Shown: positions 54,422-63,970 of the stretch, piece after piece
Position numbering within the stretch: position 1 is the stretch's first letter
Layout of the letters: each line of letters begins with the position of its first letter
Assembly: GCF_004792655.1 (NCBI RefSeq)
Contig: NZ_SRZC01000019.1
Coordinates: 22,817-86,816 of the forward strand
DNA: 64,000 nucleotides
DNA from: Palleniella muris
Lineage (GTDB): Bacteria; Bacteroidota; Bacteroidia; Bacteroidales; Bacteroidaceae
Reading direction: 5' to 3'
Notes under the pieces: generated by a model
Seen by the model: only the letters and a program-made list of their open reading frames with translations
Database searches by the model: none
What the model was told of the DNA's origin: nothing
Position numbers and translations under genes: made by a program

Positions 54422-55009
54422 TTAAAAAGTGAAAAGCAGCCCCTTCTTTTCACCGAGGGCGTCTTCATAGAGAGTGCACAGGTCGTCGTATGCCTCCATC
54501 CATTCCTCAGGGTCGGCTTCATAGAGCATCTCCTCAGGGTCGGGTTCGGCATCTTCCGCAGCATCTCTGTTGTCTTTCAATACTTCCAGTATTGCCTCCG
54601 CCTCATCGCGGTCTATAAGACCCATGCCCTCCATGCCGGGGTCGACGGTCACACCGTCGGCCTCGATTTCCCGGCCGGTCACTGGCACCGAGCCCTCTTT
54701 GAAAATATCGAGAGATTTGATTACTTCATTCACGGCATCCCACATGTCGGCCAAACCACGGTCGTCCTCAACGTCATAGCAGGCGGTGAGCAGAATGTCG
54801 AAATAGACCTGAAGCGTGAGCTCGTCGAACTCATCTTCCCAATCCTCCTCCAGCGGCTCGCCGGTGTAGGGTGACTGAAATTCGTCAAGGTGGCTGTTTA
54901 TATATTCGTGTGCCACTTCGGTGTTTTTTACACTGTCTTCCATGACAGGCTTGATTTCGGCGTAGAACTTGTCCGTGTCAAACAGAAACGCCTTGTGTTC
55001 CATACTCAT
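54422..55009 (-). CDS. Hypothetical very acidic protein
   Basis: Protein of 195 residues (193 if the second ATG is used), MSMEHKAFLFDTDKFYAEIK onward. Roughly one residue in four is Asp or Glu, for example EPLEEDWEDEFDELTLQVYF and AAEDAEPDPEEMLYEADPEE. No signal peptide, no cysteine pattern, no recognised family. Strong acidity and position in a row of unrelated small genes are common in immunity proteins against basic nuclease toxins, but no toxin gene is near. A promoter box lies at 55132-55139. Confidence 0.6.
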   Translation of the reverse strand: MSMEHKAFLFDTDKFYAEIKPVMEDSVKNTEVAHEYINSHLDEFQSPYTGEPLEEDWEDEFDELTLQVYFDILLTACYDVEDDRGLADMWDAVNEVIKSLDIFKEGSVPVTGREIEADGVTVDPGMEGMGLIDRDEAEAILEVLKDNRDAAEDAEPDPEEMLYEADPEEWMEAYDDLCTLYEDALGEKKGLLFTF

Positions 55010-55131
55010 GATTTTCTTGTTTTTATAATTATATCACTGCCACTGTAGCATACATCCTGCCGATGTATTTCCTGTCAGGATGTCCGGTTGTACAACTTTC
55101 ATTTCTTGGCAGAACTCTTTATATTTTACCA

Positions 55132-55139
55132 CAAAGATA
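55132..55139 (-). promoter_or_regulatory. -7 box for the 55009-53893 gene pair
   Basis: CAAAGATA reads TATCTTTG on the minus strand; transcript start near 55125. Between here and 55506 there is AT-rich sequence with a degenerate partial copy of the promoter-bearing repeat at about 55440-55470, and no gene. Confidence 0.55.
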
Positions 55140-55506
55140 CACATTTTTAATGATAATGGCAAGTCAAACAGTGATTTTTTATATTGCTTCCACATGCCGG
55201 ACAGTCAAATATGTGACATGAGACAAGAATTCCAAGAAAAAAACTTTTTTATCCATACCTTGTCTGTTTACAGGGCACTGTCATCTGGCTATAGGCAGTC
55301 TACACAGCAGCAGGCGTTCACGGCATTATTCCTGTCAGTCTTTTTGCATGCCGGTATCCTTTGAGTATATGAAAAAAATCCGTCACTGAGGCAAATGTCC
55401 TGTGGAATATCCCCTGTAAATCCGTCACGCTTTTTTTTATATGCAGCTTATCTTATTCAAAGGCATAAATATCTATCTATTGACATAAGGAATCACATTT
55501 TTTTTG

Positions 55507-55514
55507 TATCTTTG
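55507..55514 (+). promoter_or_regulatory. -7 box for the TrmH-type gene
   Basis: TATCTTTG; the ATG at 55555 follows after 40 bases. Confidence 0.6.
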
Positions 55515-55554
55515 CAGAGTACAACTCAAAATCAGAAGAAAACATACTATACAA

Positions 55555-56103
55555 ATGATAAGAAAACTGAAGACCATGGAGATGCAGCGCATCTCCGTCG
55601 AGGAGTTCCATGAGGCGGAAAAGATGCCTCTTGTCGTTGTTCTCGACGACGTGCGATCAATGCACAATGTAGGAAGCGTGTTCCGCACCTGCGACGCCTT
55701 CCGTGCCGAGGGAGTATATCTCTGCGGCATAACAGCCACCCCACCGCAGAACGAAATTCACAAGACAGCCCTCGGTGCGGAGGAGAGTGTCAGCTGGACG
55801 TATTTCCGGTCTGCCGCAAAAGCGGTGGAGGCGTTGCAGCGCGACGGCTACAAAGTGTTTGCGGTGGAGCAGTGTGAGGGTTCGACAATGCTTGACAGGC
55901 TCGGATGCGCCGTTACTCCTGCCGGGAAGGACGACAAATATGCCGTTATCCTCGGCAACGAGGTGCATGGCGTGCATCAGGAGGTCATCGACCTGTGCGA
56001 CGGCTGCATAGAGATTCCGCAGTTCGGCACAAAGCATTCGCTCAATGTCTCTGTCACTGCGGGGATTATAATATGGGAGTTTGCACGCCGTCTGATGCTC
56101 TGA
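55555..56103 (+). CDS. TrmH/SpoU-family RNA 2'-O-methyltransferase
   Basis: Protein of 182 residues with the SPOUT knot fold. The motifs are VVLDDVRSMHNVGSVFRTCD, YAVILGNEVHGVHQEVIDLC and IPQFGTKHSLNVSVTAGIII, the usual three of SpoU enzymes that methylate ribose in tRNA or rRNA with SAM. It lacks the N-terminal RNA-binding domain found in rRNA-specific members, so the target is open. The start could also be the ATG at 55576. Confidence 0.9.
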   Translation: MIRKLKTMEMQRISVEEFHEAEKMPLVVVLDDVRSMHNVGSVFRTCDAFRAEGVYLCGITATPPQNEIHKTALGAEESVSWTYFRSAAKAVEALQRDGYKVFAVEQCEGSTMLDRLGCAVTPAGKDDKYAVILGNEVHGVHQEVIDLCDGCIEIPQFGTKHSLNVSVTAGIIIWEFARRLML

Positions 56104-56392
56104 ACGGACACAAATATGTTATTTTTGTATCCGCAAAACACATATTGCAGGTATCGGAATCTGACAGTATGCCATTATCCGATGACTGCACAGGCCGTTT
56201 CGGCAATGATTGCAGCCGGGCCACAGTCTTCAGGAGCACCTCAGCCACAGTCACGGCATACCATGCAGGAATATTAATTTATACAGACACATAATTACAG
56301 AAAAAACATTTGATGTATTTTACCGCATCATTATGAAACAATCGGCGTAAGTCTGTAAAATGGGAACAAACGCAACGCTTTCAATTGATATT

Positions 56393-56851
56393 ATGAATAA
56401 AGTTATCTTCCGTCCGATACACGACAACAAGAAAAAGCATATTGACCTGCTTCTCCTTGCCGATGAGCAAGAAGACATGATAGACCGTTATCTTGAACAT
56501 GGTGACATGTGGATGCTTGAGGATAATGGCCTGAAAGCAACATGTGTGGTCACAGACGAAGGAAACGGAACACTGGAGATAAAGAACCTCGCCGTTGTAC
56601 CTGAGCATCAAAGGCAAGGATACGGCAAAGCTATGGTTGAATTCATCGCAAAGCAGTACAACAGCCATACGAAATTGCGTGTCGGGACAGGCGACAGCCC
56701 TTTGACAATGCCTTTCTATCATTCATGCGGCTTCACCGAGACCTGCCGGATAAAGGATTTCTTCACAGACAATTACGACCACACCATCATTGAAGCCGGA
56801 GTCATCCTGAAGGATATGGTTGTCATGGAACGGCAAATCAACATGGAATAA
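56393..56851 (+). CDS. GNAT-family N-acetyltransferase
   Basis: Protein of 152 residues (163 if started at 56360). The acetyl-CoA loop is VVPEHQRQGYGKAMVEFIAK, after the strand EIKNLAVV. YHSCGFTETCRIKDFFTDNY is the family C-terminal part. The acceptor is unknown. The start MNKVIFRPIHDNKKKHIDLL is favoured because it begins with the first strand of the fold. The gap 56104-56359 shows no gene. Confidence 0.85.
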   Translation: MNKVIFRPIHDNKKKHIDLLLLADEQEDMIDRYLEHGDMWMLEDNGLKATCVVTDEGNGTLEIKNLAVVPEHQRQGYGKAMVEFIAKQYNSHTKLRVGTGDSPLTMPFYHSCGFTETCRIKDFFTDNYDHTIIEAGVILKDMVVMERQINME

Positions 56852-56855
56852 ACAA

Positions 56856-56903
56856 AAGCCCGCCCGGCAAATGTGACTGCTCTCACATCCGCCGGGCGGG
56901 CTT
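56856..56903. terminator. Terminator between GNAT and dsbD genes
   Basis: AAGCCCGCCCGGC (56856-56868) pairs with GCCGGGCGGGCTT (56891-56903). A second small stem lies in the loop. It serves two convergent genes. Confidence 0.85.
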
Positions 56904-56922
56904 CATATAATCATACTATGTG

Positions 56923-58974
56923 TCATTTCTTGTAGTTCCTCAAGCCTGTAGAGAGGAAATCCTTATATTTCTGAATGTCCTCATCATACGAACAGGCAGC
57001 GTTGAGCGGCTTTCCGTCGTTGTCCAGAAGGACATAGAACGGCTGGGTGTTGCTGCCAAACTTCGTCCTTTGGAAATAGCTCCACTTGTCCCCGACTGTG
57101 CGCAGCTTGCGCGGTGTGCCGTTCTCCGTCACCTCTATTGGCTCCGGAAGCGGTGTCTTGTCATCAACAAAGAGCTGGATAAGGACATAATCGTCGGTAA
57201 TCATTGCCTTCACACTCTCGTCTGTCCACACAGCAGCCTCCATTTTGCGACAGTTGACGCAGCCGAAGCCCGTGAAATCAATCATCACAGGTTTGCCCTC
57301 ACGGCGCGCTGCCTCCATTCCTGCCTCGTAATCCTTGTACTCCGCCTCGATTGTCTCATGTTCCGCAAGGTTGAAGTCCTGAGTGGACATCGGCGGAGCA
57401 AAGGCAGAGACAGCCTTGCAAGGTGCGCCCCAAAGTCCCGGAATCATATAGATGGCGAAAGCAAATGAGCAGAGTGCGACGAAGAACTTTGTCACCGGTG
57501 TGCGGTGGTTGATGATTTTCTCGCCCATCTCGTCCCACTCGTCCTCATCATGCGGAAACCTTATCCAACCGATAAGGTAGCAACCGAGGAGGAAGAACAG
57601 CACTATCCACAGCGAGAGGAACACTTCACGGTCGAGGATATGCCAGCCGTAAGCGAGGTCAGCGACACTAAGGAACTTCAGCGAGAATGCCAGTTCGATG
57701 AAGCCAAGGGTGACTTTCACGTTGTTCATCCAGTTGCCTGACTTAGGCGCACTCTTCAGCCAAGTTGGGAAAATGGCAAAAAGAGTGAACGGAAGAGCCA
57801 AGGCAAGGGCGAATCCGAACATACCCACGGCAGGCCCTACGATATTACCCGATGTGCCCATCTCCACGAGCAGGAATCCGATGATAGGTCCTGTGCATGA
57901 GAAACTGACAAGGGCGAGGGTGAACGCCATGAGGAATATGCTGAGGAGGCCTGTCGTCGAAGATGCCTTGCTGTCCACGGCATTTGTCCATCTTGACGGC
58001 AGCACAATCTCGAACCCTCCGAGGAATGATGCTCCGAAGACAACAAGAAGGAGGAAGAAGAAAATGTTGAACACGGCATTTGTCGACAATGCGTTTAGCG
58101 CGGACGCACCGAACAGCAGTGTTACGGCAAGACCGAGGGCAAGGTATATGACGATGATTGACAATCCGTAAGTGAAAGCATCACGGATTCCCTTACGCTT
58201 GTCATCCTTCGCACGCTTGAGGAAGAAACTGACAGTCATCGGGATGATAGGCCAGACACATGGAGTAAGCAGTGCGATGAAGCCACCGAGGATGCCAAGC
58301 ATGAATATTTTCCAAAGCGAGCCTGCATCTTCGCCTGCAGGATTGCCACCGTCCTTGAAGGCTGCAAGTTCCTTTATGACCGGAGTCCACAGTGCGTCAG
58401 CGCCTGAGACGGCAGCAGGGAGAGAGTCCGCAGCGACGGTGTCCGTTGGCGCAGCTGTCTCTGCAGCAGGCTCATCGTCTGTTTTTTCCTCCTTGGCATC
58501 GGCAGCCACAACCTTTTCCGCGTCATTCCCTTTCACATCTCCTGAGAAAGAGAAATCCACACTGGTAGGAGGCAGGCAGCTTTGGTCGTTGCATGCTCCA
58601 TACTCCAGATAGCCCTGGATTGAGTAATGCTGGCCTGTTATTTTAAGTTTCTGTGTGAATGTCACGGCATTCTCATAGTAAGAAACTGTCGCACCGAACA
58701 TTTCTTCATGCTTGCGCATAGGCGCCTTGTCGGCTTTCAAGCCTCCGGCAGCCTTCAGTCCCTCAATCTTCTCGACATTGAAGGTGGCAGGAACCGGTCC
58801 GTTCTTCTCATCCGGAGCATAGACATGCCAGCCACCTGCGATAGAACCTGCGAAGGTTATGGTGATTTCGTCAGGCGCGGTCTGCTTCAAAGATGGCTTG
58901 AATGTCACCTGTGCGATGGCAGAAGCAAGGGAAAACAGTAGTGCACAGAGGCACAACGTTATTTTTTTTGTCAT
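56923..58974 (-). CDS. dsbD: Thiol:disulfide interchange protein DsbD
   Basis: Protein of 683 residues. After a signal peptide comes the periplasmic alpha domain (about 22-150), with the cysteine pair CNDQSC. A linker rich in Ala, Glu and Thr leads to the membrane domain of eight helices, with TPCVWPIIPMTVSFFLKRAK and SCTGPIIGFLLV. The C-terminal thioredoxin domain carries FTGFGCVNCRKME with active site CVNC. DsbD carries electrons from cytosolic thioredoxin to the periplasm. It lies 32 bases downstream of a barrel protein gene on the same strand. Confidence 0.93.
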   Translation of the reverse strand: MTKKITLCLCALLFSLASAIAQVTFKPSLKQTAPDEITITFAGSIAGGWHVYAPDEKNGPVPATFNVEKIEGLKAAGGLKADKAPMRKHEEMFGATVSYYENAVTFTQKLKITGQHYSIQGYLEYGACNDQSCLPPTSVDFSFSGDVKGNDAEKVVAADAKEEKTDDEPAAETAAPTDTVAADSLPAAVSGADALWTPVIKELAAFKDGGNPAGEDAGSLWKIFMLGILGGFIALLTPCVWPIIPMTVSFFLKRAKDDKRKGIRDAFTYGLSIIVIYLALGLAVTLLFGASALNALSTNAVFNIFFFLLLVVFGASFLGGFEIVLPSRWTNAVDSKASSTTGLLSIFLMAFTLALVSFSCTGPIIGFLLVEMGTSGNIVGPAVGMFGFALALALPFTLFAIFPTWLKSAPKSGNWMNNVKVTLGFIELAFSLKFLSVADLAYGWHILDREVFLSLWIVLFFLLGCYLIGWIRFPHDEDEWDEMGEKIINHRTPVTKFFVALCSFAFAIYMIPGLWGAPCKAVSAFAPPMSTQDFNLAEHETIEAEYKDYEAGMEAARREGKPVMIDFTGFGCVNCRKMEAAVWTDESVKAMITDDYVLIQLFVDDKTPLPEPIEVTENGTPRKLRTVGDKWSYFQRTKFGSNTQPFYVLLDNDGKPLNAACSYDEDIQKYKDFLSTGLRNYKK

Positions 58975-59006
58975 CGTAATGTGTTAATCTTTTATTCTTG
59001 TTTGTT

Positions 59007-59630
59007 TTATTTCGTAATCATATATGTCAGCTGCAAGCCGTAGGTCAGCATTTTTCTTTTGTCCAACACGTCATACTGGTCTTTCATTGTGTCCATGAAT
59101 CCATAGCTGAAGTTCACTCCGCAACGCAGTCTTCCCCACTCCAGTCCGGCGTAAGCCTTTACACCGCAATCGAAACGCTCGCACACTTTATCCGAGAAGA
59201 TGCGGCTTGTTCCTAAACCGGGGTCGTCATTAAACTTATTGTCTCCCCACAGTCCGACAGCGAGATAAGGGCCTGCTTCCCAAATGAGTTGGGTCTTCCG
59301 ATCCTTATAAAGCCTCATTCCAACCAGCAAAGGGAACTCAAGATAGTTGAGATTCCAGTTCCAATCAAGAGTCTTGCTGTCATCTTCCGCAACATAGACC
59401 AGTTCTTTCCAACCTTTGTTGACAAGCAGAAGCTCCGGAGAGAAGAAGAAGTCATTGTATCCTTCGCCAAGCACCAGCTCGCCTTTCACTCCGATGTTGT
59501 AGCCGACATGACTGCCGGCATCCTTCGGGTTGGAGACTGTCAGGCCGCCGGTAACGCCAAAGTCAAAGATTTGACAATAAGAACAGAGGCACAGGAAGCA
59601 TGCCATAACGGACAGATGAATTCTCTTCAT
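59007..59630 (-). CDS. PorT-like outer-membrane beta-barrel protein
   Basis: Protein of 207 residues with a signal peptide (MKRIHLSVMACFLCLCSYCQ). IFDFGVTGGLTVSNPKDAGS, then LNYLEFPLLVGMRLYKDRKT and LQLTYMITK at the end, match the small barrel family PF13568 of Bacteroidetes. Function within this family is mostly unknown. The upstream in-frame codons do not fit; the start is set at the signal peptide. It lies just upstream of dsbD and may share its transcript. Confidence 0.82.
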   Translation of the reverse strand: MKRIHLSVMACFLCLCSYCQIFDFGVTGGLTVSNPKDAGSHVGYNIGVKGELVLGEGYNDFFFSPELLLVNKGWKELVYVAEDDSKTLDWNWNLNYLEFPLLVGMRLYKDRKTQLIWEAGPYLAVGLWGDNKFNDDPGLGTSRIFSDKVCERFDCGVKAYAGLEWGRLRCGVNFSYGFMDTMKDQYDVLDKRKMLTYGLQLTYMITK

Positions 59631-59826
59631 AATCACAAAATTTTTAAAACATTCATGATTATAACGCAGAAACCTTTCCGTTATTGTGACAGTCTGCATA
59701 TATAAATATGTACAGGAAACAACAAGACAGATGCAACAGTCATCACGAAGCCACACTTGCCGCGAGGGCTATGGTGGGCGGCATGGCTGTCGCATCTGTC
59801 TTTATGTTCAGAGCAAACCTGAAGGA

Positions 59827-62800
59827 TTACTCATACTCCTGCCAGCTCTTTATCTGCAGGCCGTCAAGCTGCTTCTCGCAGAACGCCTCGATGAATGCAG
59901 ACGCAAGGCGCGCATTGGTTATCAGCGGTATGTTGTGGTCTATTGCGCCACGGCGAATCTTGTAGCCGTTGGTAAGCTCACGCTTGCTGTGGTTCTTAGG
60001 AATGTTCACGATAAGGTCAAACTTATGGTCATGAATCATGTCCATCACATTCGCAATGTGTGAATCCTCGTCAGGCCATCCCACTGCAGTGGCCTTCACA
60101 CCGTTCTCGCTGAGATACTTGGCTGTGCCCTCTGTCGCATAAACCGCATATCCTGCCTTGTCCAAAGCCTGTGCAGCGTCGAGGAGAGAAGCCTTCTCCT
60201 TGGCACCGCCGCTTGACAGCATGATGCCCTTGTCCTTGGAAGGAATCTTGTAGCCTGTGGCAATCATTGAGTTGAGTAGTGCCTCCTCGTAGGAGTCGCC
60301 CATACATCCCACCTCACCGGTAGAGGACATGTCCACACCGAGGATTGGGTCGGCGTTCTGCAGACGTGCGAAAGAGAACTGTGAAGCCTTGACACCCATG
60401 CGGTCGATGTCGAACACTGACTTGTCAGGCTGCTTGTAAGGAGCGTCAAGCATGATGCGTGTCGCTGTCTCGATGAAGTTTCGCTTAAGCACCTTTGAGA
60501 CAAACGGGAAGGAGCGTGAAGCACGGAGGTTGCACTCGATGACCTTCACATCGCGTCCCTTTGCAAGGAACTGGATGTTGAAAGGACCGGAGATGTTCAG
60601 CTCCTTCGCTATGGCACGCGCAATCTTCTTTATGCGGCGCATTGTCGCAAAGGTAATCTGCTGGGCAGGAAACACCATTGTCGCGTCGCCGGAATGCACA
60701 CCGGCGTACTCGATATGCTCGGAGATGCCGTACTCGACAACCTCACCATTCTGTGCAACACCGTCAAACTCTATCTCGTTGGTCTCGGTCATGAACTCGG
60801 AAATAACCACAGGATATTCCTTTGAAACCTCGGAAGCTGCGGCAAGGAAACGCTTCAGCTCGTCATTGTCGTAGCAGACATTCATCGCTGCTCCTGACAG
60901 AACGTAGGACGGACGGACAAGGACAGGGAAACCTACCTCGTCGATGAACGACTGTACATCCTCCATAGAGGTCAGCGCAGACCAACGTGGCTGGTCGATG
61001 CCGAGAGTGTCAAGCATTGCGGAGAACTTGCCTCTGTTCTCTGCACGGTCGATGGACACAGGGCTTGTACCAAGGATTGGCACACTCTGGCGATGGAGCT
61101 TCATCGCAAGGTTGTTAGGAATCTGACCGCCGACGGAGACAATCACGCCGCGAGGGTTCTCAAGGTCGATGACGTCAAGCACACGCTCGAAGGACAATTC
61201 GTCAAAATACAGACGGTCGCACATGTCATAATCCGTGGAGACGGTCTCCGGATTATAGTTAATCATGATACTCTTGTAACCGAGTTTGCGCGCTGTGTTG
61301 ATGGCGTTTACAGAGCACCAGTCGAACTCAACGGAAGAGCCGATGCGGTAAGCACCTGAGCCGAGGACGACAACAGACTTCTCGTTGTTGTAGTAATTGA
61401 TGTCATTGCCCTCTACGGCGTATGTCATGTAGAGATAGTTTGTCAGTTCCGGATGCTCGCTTGCGACAGTCTCGATGCGCTTCACGGCAGGGAGGATGCC
61501 GAGTTTCTTACGGTAAGCGCGGACAGCAAGGTTCTCCTTCTCCATGTTGCCAGCCTGAGGCTTCAGGACAAAGCGTGCTATCTGGAAGTCAGAGAAGCCC
61601 CACACCTTTGCCTGGCGCATAACGTCGGCAGGGATTTCCTCAAGCGTGTTGTAGCCTTCAAGTTTAGCCTTGTAGTCCACAATGTTCTTCATGCGCTCAA
61701 GGAACCATGGGTCTATCTTTGTCAAATCATGGATGCGCTCTATTGTGTAGCCCTCCTCCAGTGCCTGAGCGATTGCGAAGACACGGAGGTCTGTTGGGTT
61801 GGCAAGCTCCTCGTCGAGGTTGTCGAACTTGGTGTGGTCATTGCCCACGAAGCCGTGCATGCCCTGTCCAATCATGCGGAGACCCTTCTGAATCATCTCC
61901 TCGAATGAGCGTCCGATGGACATAATCTCACCGACAGACTTCATGGAAGAGCCGATTTTGCGGCTCACGCCTGCGAATTTGGTGAGGTCCCAGCGTGGAA
62001 TCTTGCAAATCATGTAGTCCAGTTCCGGAGCCTTGTATGCGGAATGAGGAGTTCCCATCTCACCTATCTGGTCCAGAGTGTAGCCAAGAGCAATCTTCGC
62101 TGCCACGAAAGCAAGCGGATAGCCTGTCGCCTTGGACGCAAGGGCTGACGAGCGTGAGAGGCGGGCGTTAATCTCGATGATGCGGTAGTCGTTGGTCTCG
62201 GCGTTGAAAGCGTACTGTATGTTACACTCGCCGACAATGTTCAGGTGGCGAACGCACTTGACGGCGATGTCCTGAAGCATTTTCACCTGTTCCTCTGTCA
62301 GGGAGCAGGTCGGTGCTACGACAATAGACTCACCGGTGTGGATGCCCAACGGGTCAAAGTTCTCCATCGAAGCGACCGTGAAACAGTGGTCGTTGGCATC
62401 GCGGATGACCTCAAACTCAATCTCCTTCCAGCCTTTCAGCGACTCCTCGACAAGCACCTGAGGGGCGAAAGTGAATGCCGATTCGGCAATCTCCATGAAT
62501 GTCTTCTCGTCCTGACAGACACCGGAACCGAGACCGCCCAAAGCGTATGCCGAACGAATCATGATAGGATAGCCTATCCTGCGTGCCGTTGCCACAGCCT
62601 CCTCCATGGTCTCGCAAGCCTGGGAGACAGGCACCTTCATGTCTATCTTGTTCAACTCCTTGACGAAAAGGTCACGGTCCTCGGTGTTCATGATAGCCTC
62701 GACACTTGTGCCGAGCACCTCCACACCATACTCCTTGAGCGTTCCGTTCTTGTAAAGCTCCGTACCGCAGTTGAGTGCAGTCTGTCCGCCAAAGGCAAGG

Positions 62801-63054
62801 AAGATGCCGTCAGGACGTTCCTTCTTTATCACTTCTGTAACAAAAAAGGTATTAACAGGCAGGAAATAAACCTTGTCTGCAATACCTTCACTTGTCTGTA
62901 TCGTAGCAACATTAGGATTGATAAGCACCGAACTGACGCCCTCTTCGCGGAGCGCCTTCAATGCCTGAGAGCCGGAATAGTCAAACTCTCCTGCCTGTCC
63001 GATTTTCAGAGCACCGGAACCGAGTACAAGTACCTTCTTGAGTTGTTTCTTCAT
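59827..63054 (-). CDS. carB: Carbamoyl-phosphate synthase large subunit
   Basis: Protein of 1075 residues joining ammonia, bicarbonate and ATP to carbamoyl phosphate for arginine and pyrimidine synthesis. Two homologous ATP-grasp halves are visible: KKVLVLGSGALKIGQAGEFD opens the first and VVVLGSGAYRIGSSVEFDWC the second. The C-terminal allosteric MGS domain contains GIMLSSGGAKEKASLLDAAQ. The start MKKQLKKVLV is chosen because the 54 upstream codons include the promoter box CAAAGTTA (63136-63143). The small subunit gene carA is not adjacent in the window. Confidence 0.96.
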   Translation of the reverse strand: MKKQLKKVLVLGSGALKIGQAGEFDYSGSQALKALREEGVSSVLINPNVATIQTSEGIADKVYFLPVNTFFVTEVIKKERPDGIFLAFGGQTALNCGTELYKNGTLKEYGVEVLGTSVEAIMNTEDRDLFVKELNKIDMKVPVSQACETMEEAVATARRIGYPIMIRSAYALGGLGSGVCQDEKTFMEIAESAFTFAPQVLVEESLKGWKEIEFEVIRDANDHCFTVASMENFDPLGIHTGESIVVAPTCSLTEEQVKMLQDIAVKCVRHLNIVGECNIQYAFNAETNDYRIIEINARLSRSSALASKATGYPLAFVAAKIALGYTLDQIGEMGTPHSAYKAPELDYMICKIPRWDLTKFAGVSRKIGSSMKSVGEIMSIGRSFEEMIQKGLRMIGQGMHGFVGNDHTKFDNLDEELANPTDLRVFAIAQALEEGYTIERIHDLTKIDPWFLERMKNIVDYKAKLEGYNTLEEIPADVMRQAKVWGFSDFQIARFVLKPQAGNMEKENLAVRAYRKKLGILPAVKRIETVASEHPELTNYLYMTYAVEGNDINYYNNEKSVVVLGSGAYRIGSSVEFDWCSVNAINTARKLGYKSIMINYNPETVSTDYDMCDRLYFDELSFERVLDVIDLENPRGVIVSVGGQIPNNLAMKLHRQSVPILGTSPVSIDRAENRGKFSAMLDTLGIDQPRWSALTSMEDVQSFIDEVGFPVLVRPSYVLSGAAMNVCYDNDELKRFLAAASEVSKEYPVVISEFMTETNEIEFDGVAQNGEVVEYGISEHIEYAGVHSGDATMVFPAQQITFATMRRIKKIARAIAKELNISGPFNIQFLAKGRDVKVIECNLRASRSFPFVSKVLKRNFIETATRIMLDAPYKQPDKSVFDIDRMGVKASQFSFARLQNADPILGVDMSSTGEVGCMGDSYEEALLNSMIATGYKIPSKDKGIMLSSGGAKEKASLLDAAQALDKAGYAVYATEGTAKYLSENGVKATAVGWPDEDSHIANVMDMIHDHKFDLIVNIPKNHSKRELTNGYKIRRGAIDHNIPLITNARLASAFIEAFCEKQLDGLQIKSWQEYE

Positions 63055-63135
63055 ACGTTTGGGTTTATATATGTTTGAATATCTGAATATATGCAGTATC
63101 CTATGACATTTACAGCAAAATCCATAAAATTTTTG

Positions 63136-63143
63136 CAAAGTTA
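63136..63143 (-). promoter_or_regulatory. -7 box for carB
   Basis: CAAAGTTA reads TAACTTTG on the minus strand, about 80 bases before the ATG. The leader could carry pyrimidine control, but I see no clear hairpin or terminator. Confidence 0.6.
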
Positions 63144-63502
63144 CTACATTTTTTTTAAACAACACACACTTTTCTTCCTTTTCAGGAAAAAAGTTGTCCA
63201 TTTGCGCCTTTACCACGGAAAGTTATTGATTTATGTGTATTCCGGGAACATCCTGCAACGTTACATGCACATGTGTTTTCCTGTTTTCATCTTGTCTGCA
63301 TTTTCCACGGCATACGCAAAAATGGACAAGAACTTTTCTTCAGAATCAGAAAACTCACAGCCTTTTTGCCCAATGAGAATCGCTTGAAAACAAATCCGAA
63401 AAGAATTCCTTGAAAAATCGCAGAATTTCACCATTTCATTAAAGCTCTACCAATGAAGCACTTACACAAAACCTCCCAAGATTCTGCCGTCATGTGCTAC
63501 AC

Positions 63503-63557
63503 AAAAGGTTACCTTTCGCACTGCAAAAGGTAACCTTTGACACAGCGAAAGGTAACG
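63503..63557. repeat. 22-bp periodic AAAGGTNAC repeat cluster, locus B
   Basis: AAAAGGTTACCTTT (63503-63516), AAAAGGTAACCTTT (63525-63538) and GAAAGGTAAC (63547-63556): the AAAGGT core recurs at 63504, 63526 and 63548, exactly 22 bases apart. A further AAAAGGTAAC is at 63842-63851. Same period and core as locus A at 39.9 kb. The rest of 63217-63870 shows no convincing gene. Confidence 0.75.
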
Positions 63558-63871
63558 AAAAACATGGCAATCCATAACCTTTTGCATCAAAAACTGTCTT
63601 TTTCCACTCTCTCTCCGCTAACAAAAGCCATAATCAAGCGTAAAAAGACGCATTTCCCGATGCCATTTTCCCATTATGATAAACAGAGCATTTTAAAACT
63701 TGCGCATAATCATATAGCTCTAAAAGGCTCACGGCAGAACAAGTAACATTATACAGATAGTTGCATGAAAAACACCTGCAAAACATGTCCAAAACTCACA
63801 ATTACTGTTAAAAAAGCAGGCTTGCGCCAAACAATCTTACCAAAAGGTAACTTACTAAACAGTAAAATCAG

Positions 63872-63918
63872 TATCTTTGCATAAGATAAGCTGTACTTCG
63901 GCAGTTATGGACAAGTAC
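63872..63918 (+). repeat. Dispersed promoter-bearing repeat, partial inverted copy 3
   Basis: TATCTTTGCATAAGATAAGC followed by TGTACTTCGGCA matches the inverted right half of copies 1 and 2. TATCTTTG at 63872-63879 is a -7 box on the plus strand, facing the gene that starts at 63971. Confidence 0.65.
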
Positions 63919-63970
63919 AACTGTCTTCTACTTGCATCCCTTTTTCCAAAACAATCAAAAAGAACAACTT

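Noticed and set aside
56104..56359. Gene in the gap between the TrmH-type and GNAT genes
   Set aside because: Only a frame continuing antisense-like sequence; no start, promoter or family.
62245..63078. 277-codon plus-strand frame within carB
   Set aside because: Antisense shadow of a strongly conserved gene.
63091..63387. 98-codon plus-strand frame upstream of carB
   Set aside because: It lies over the carB promoter, is rich in Phe and Lys as expected from AT-rich DNA, and has no homology I recognise.
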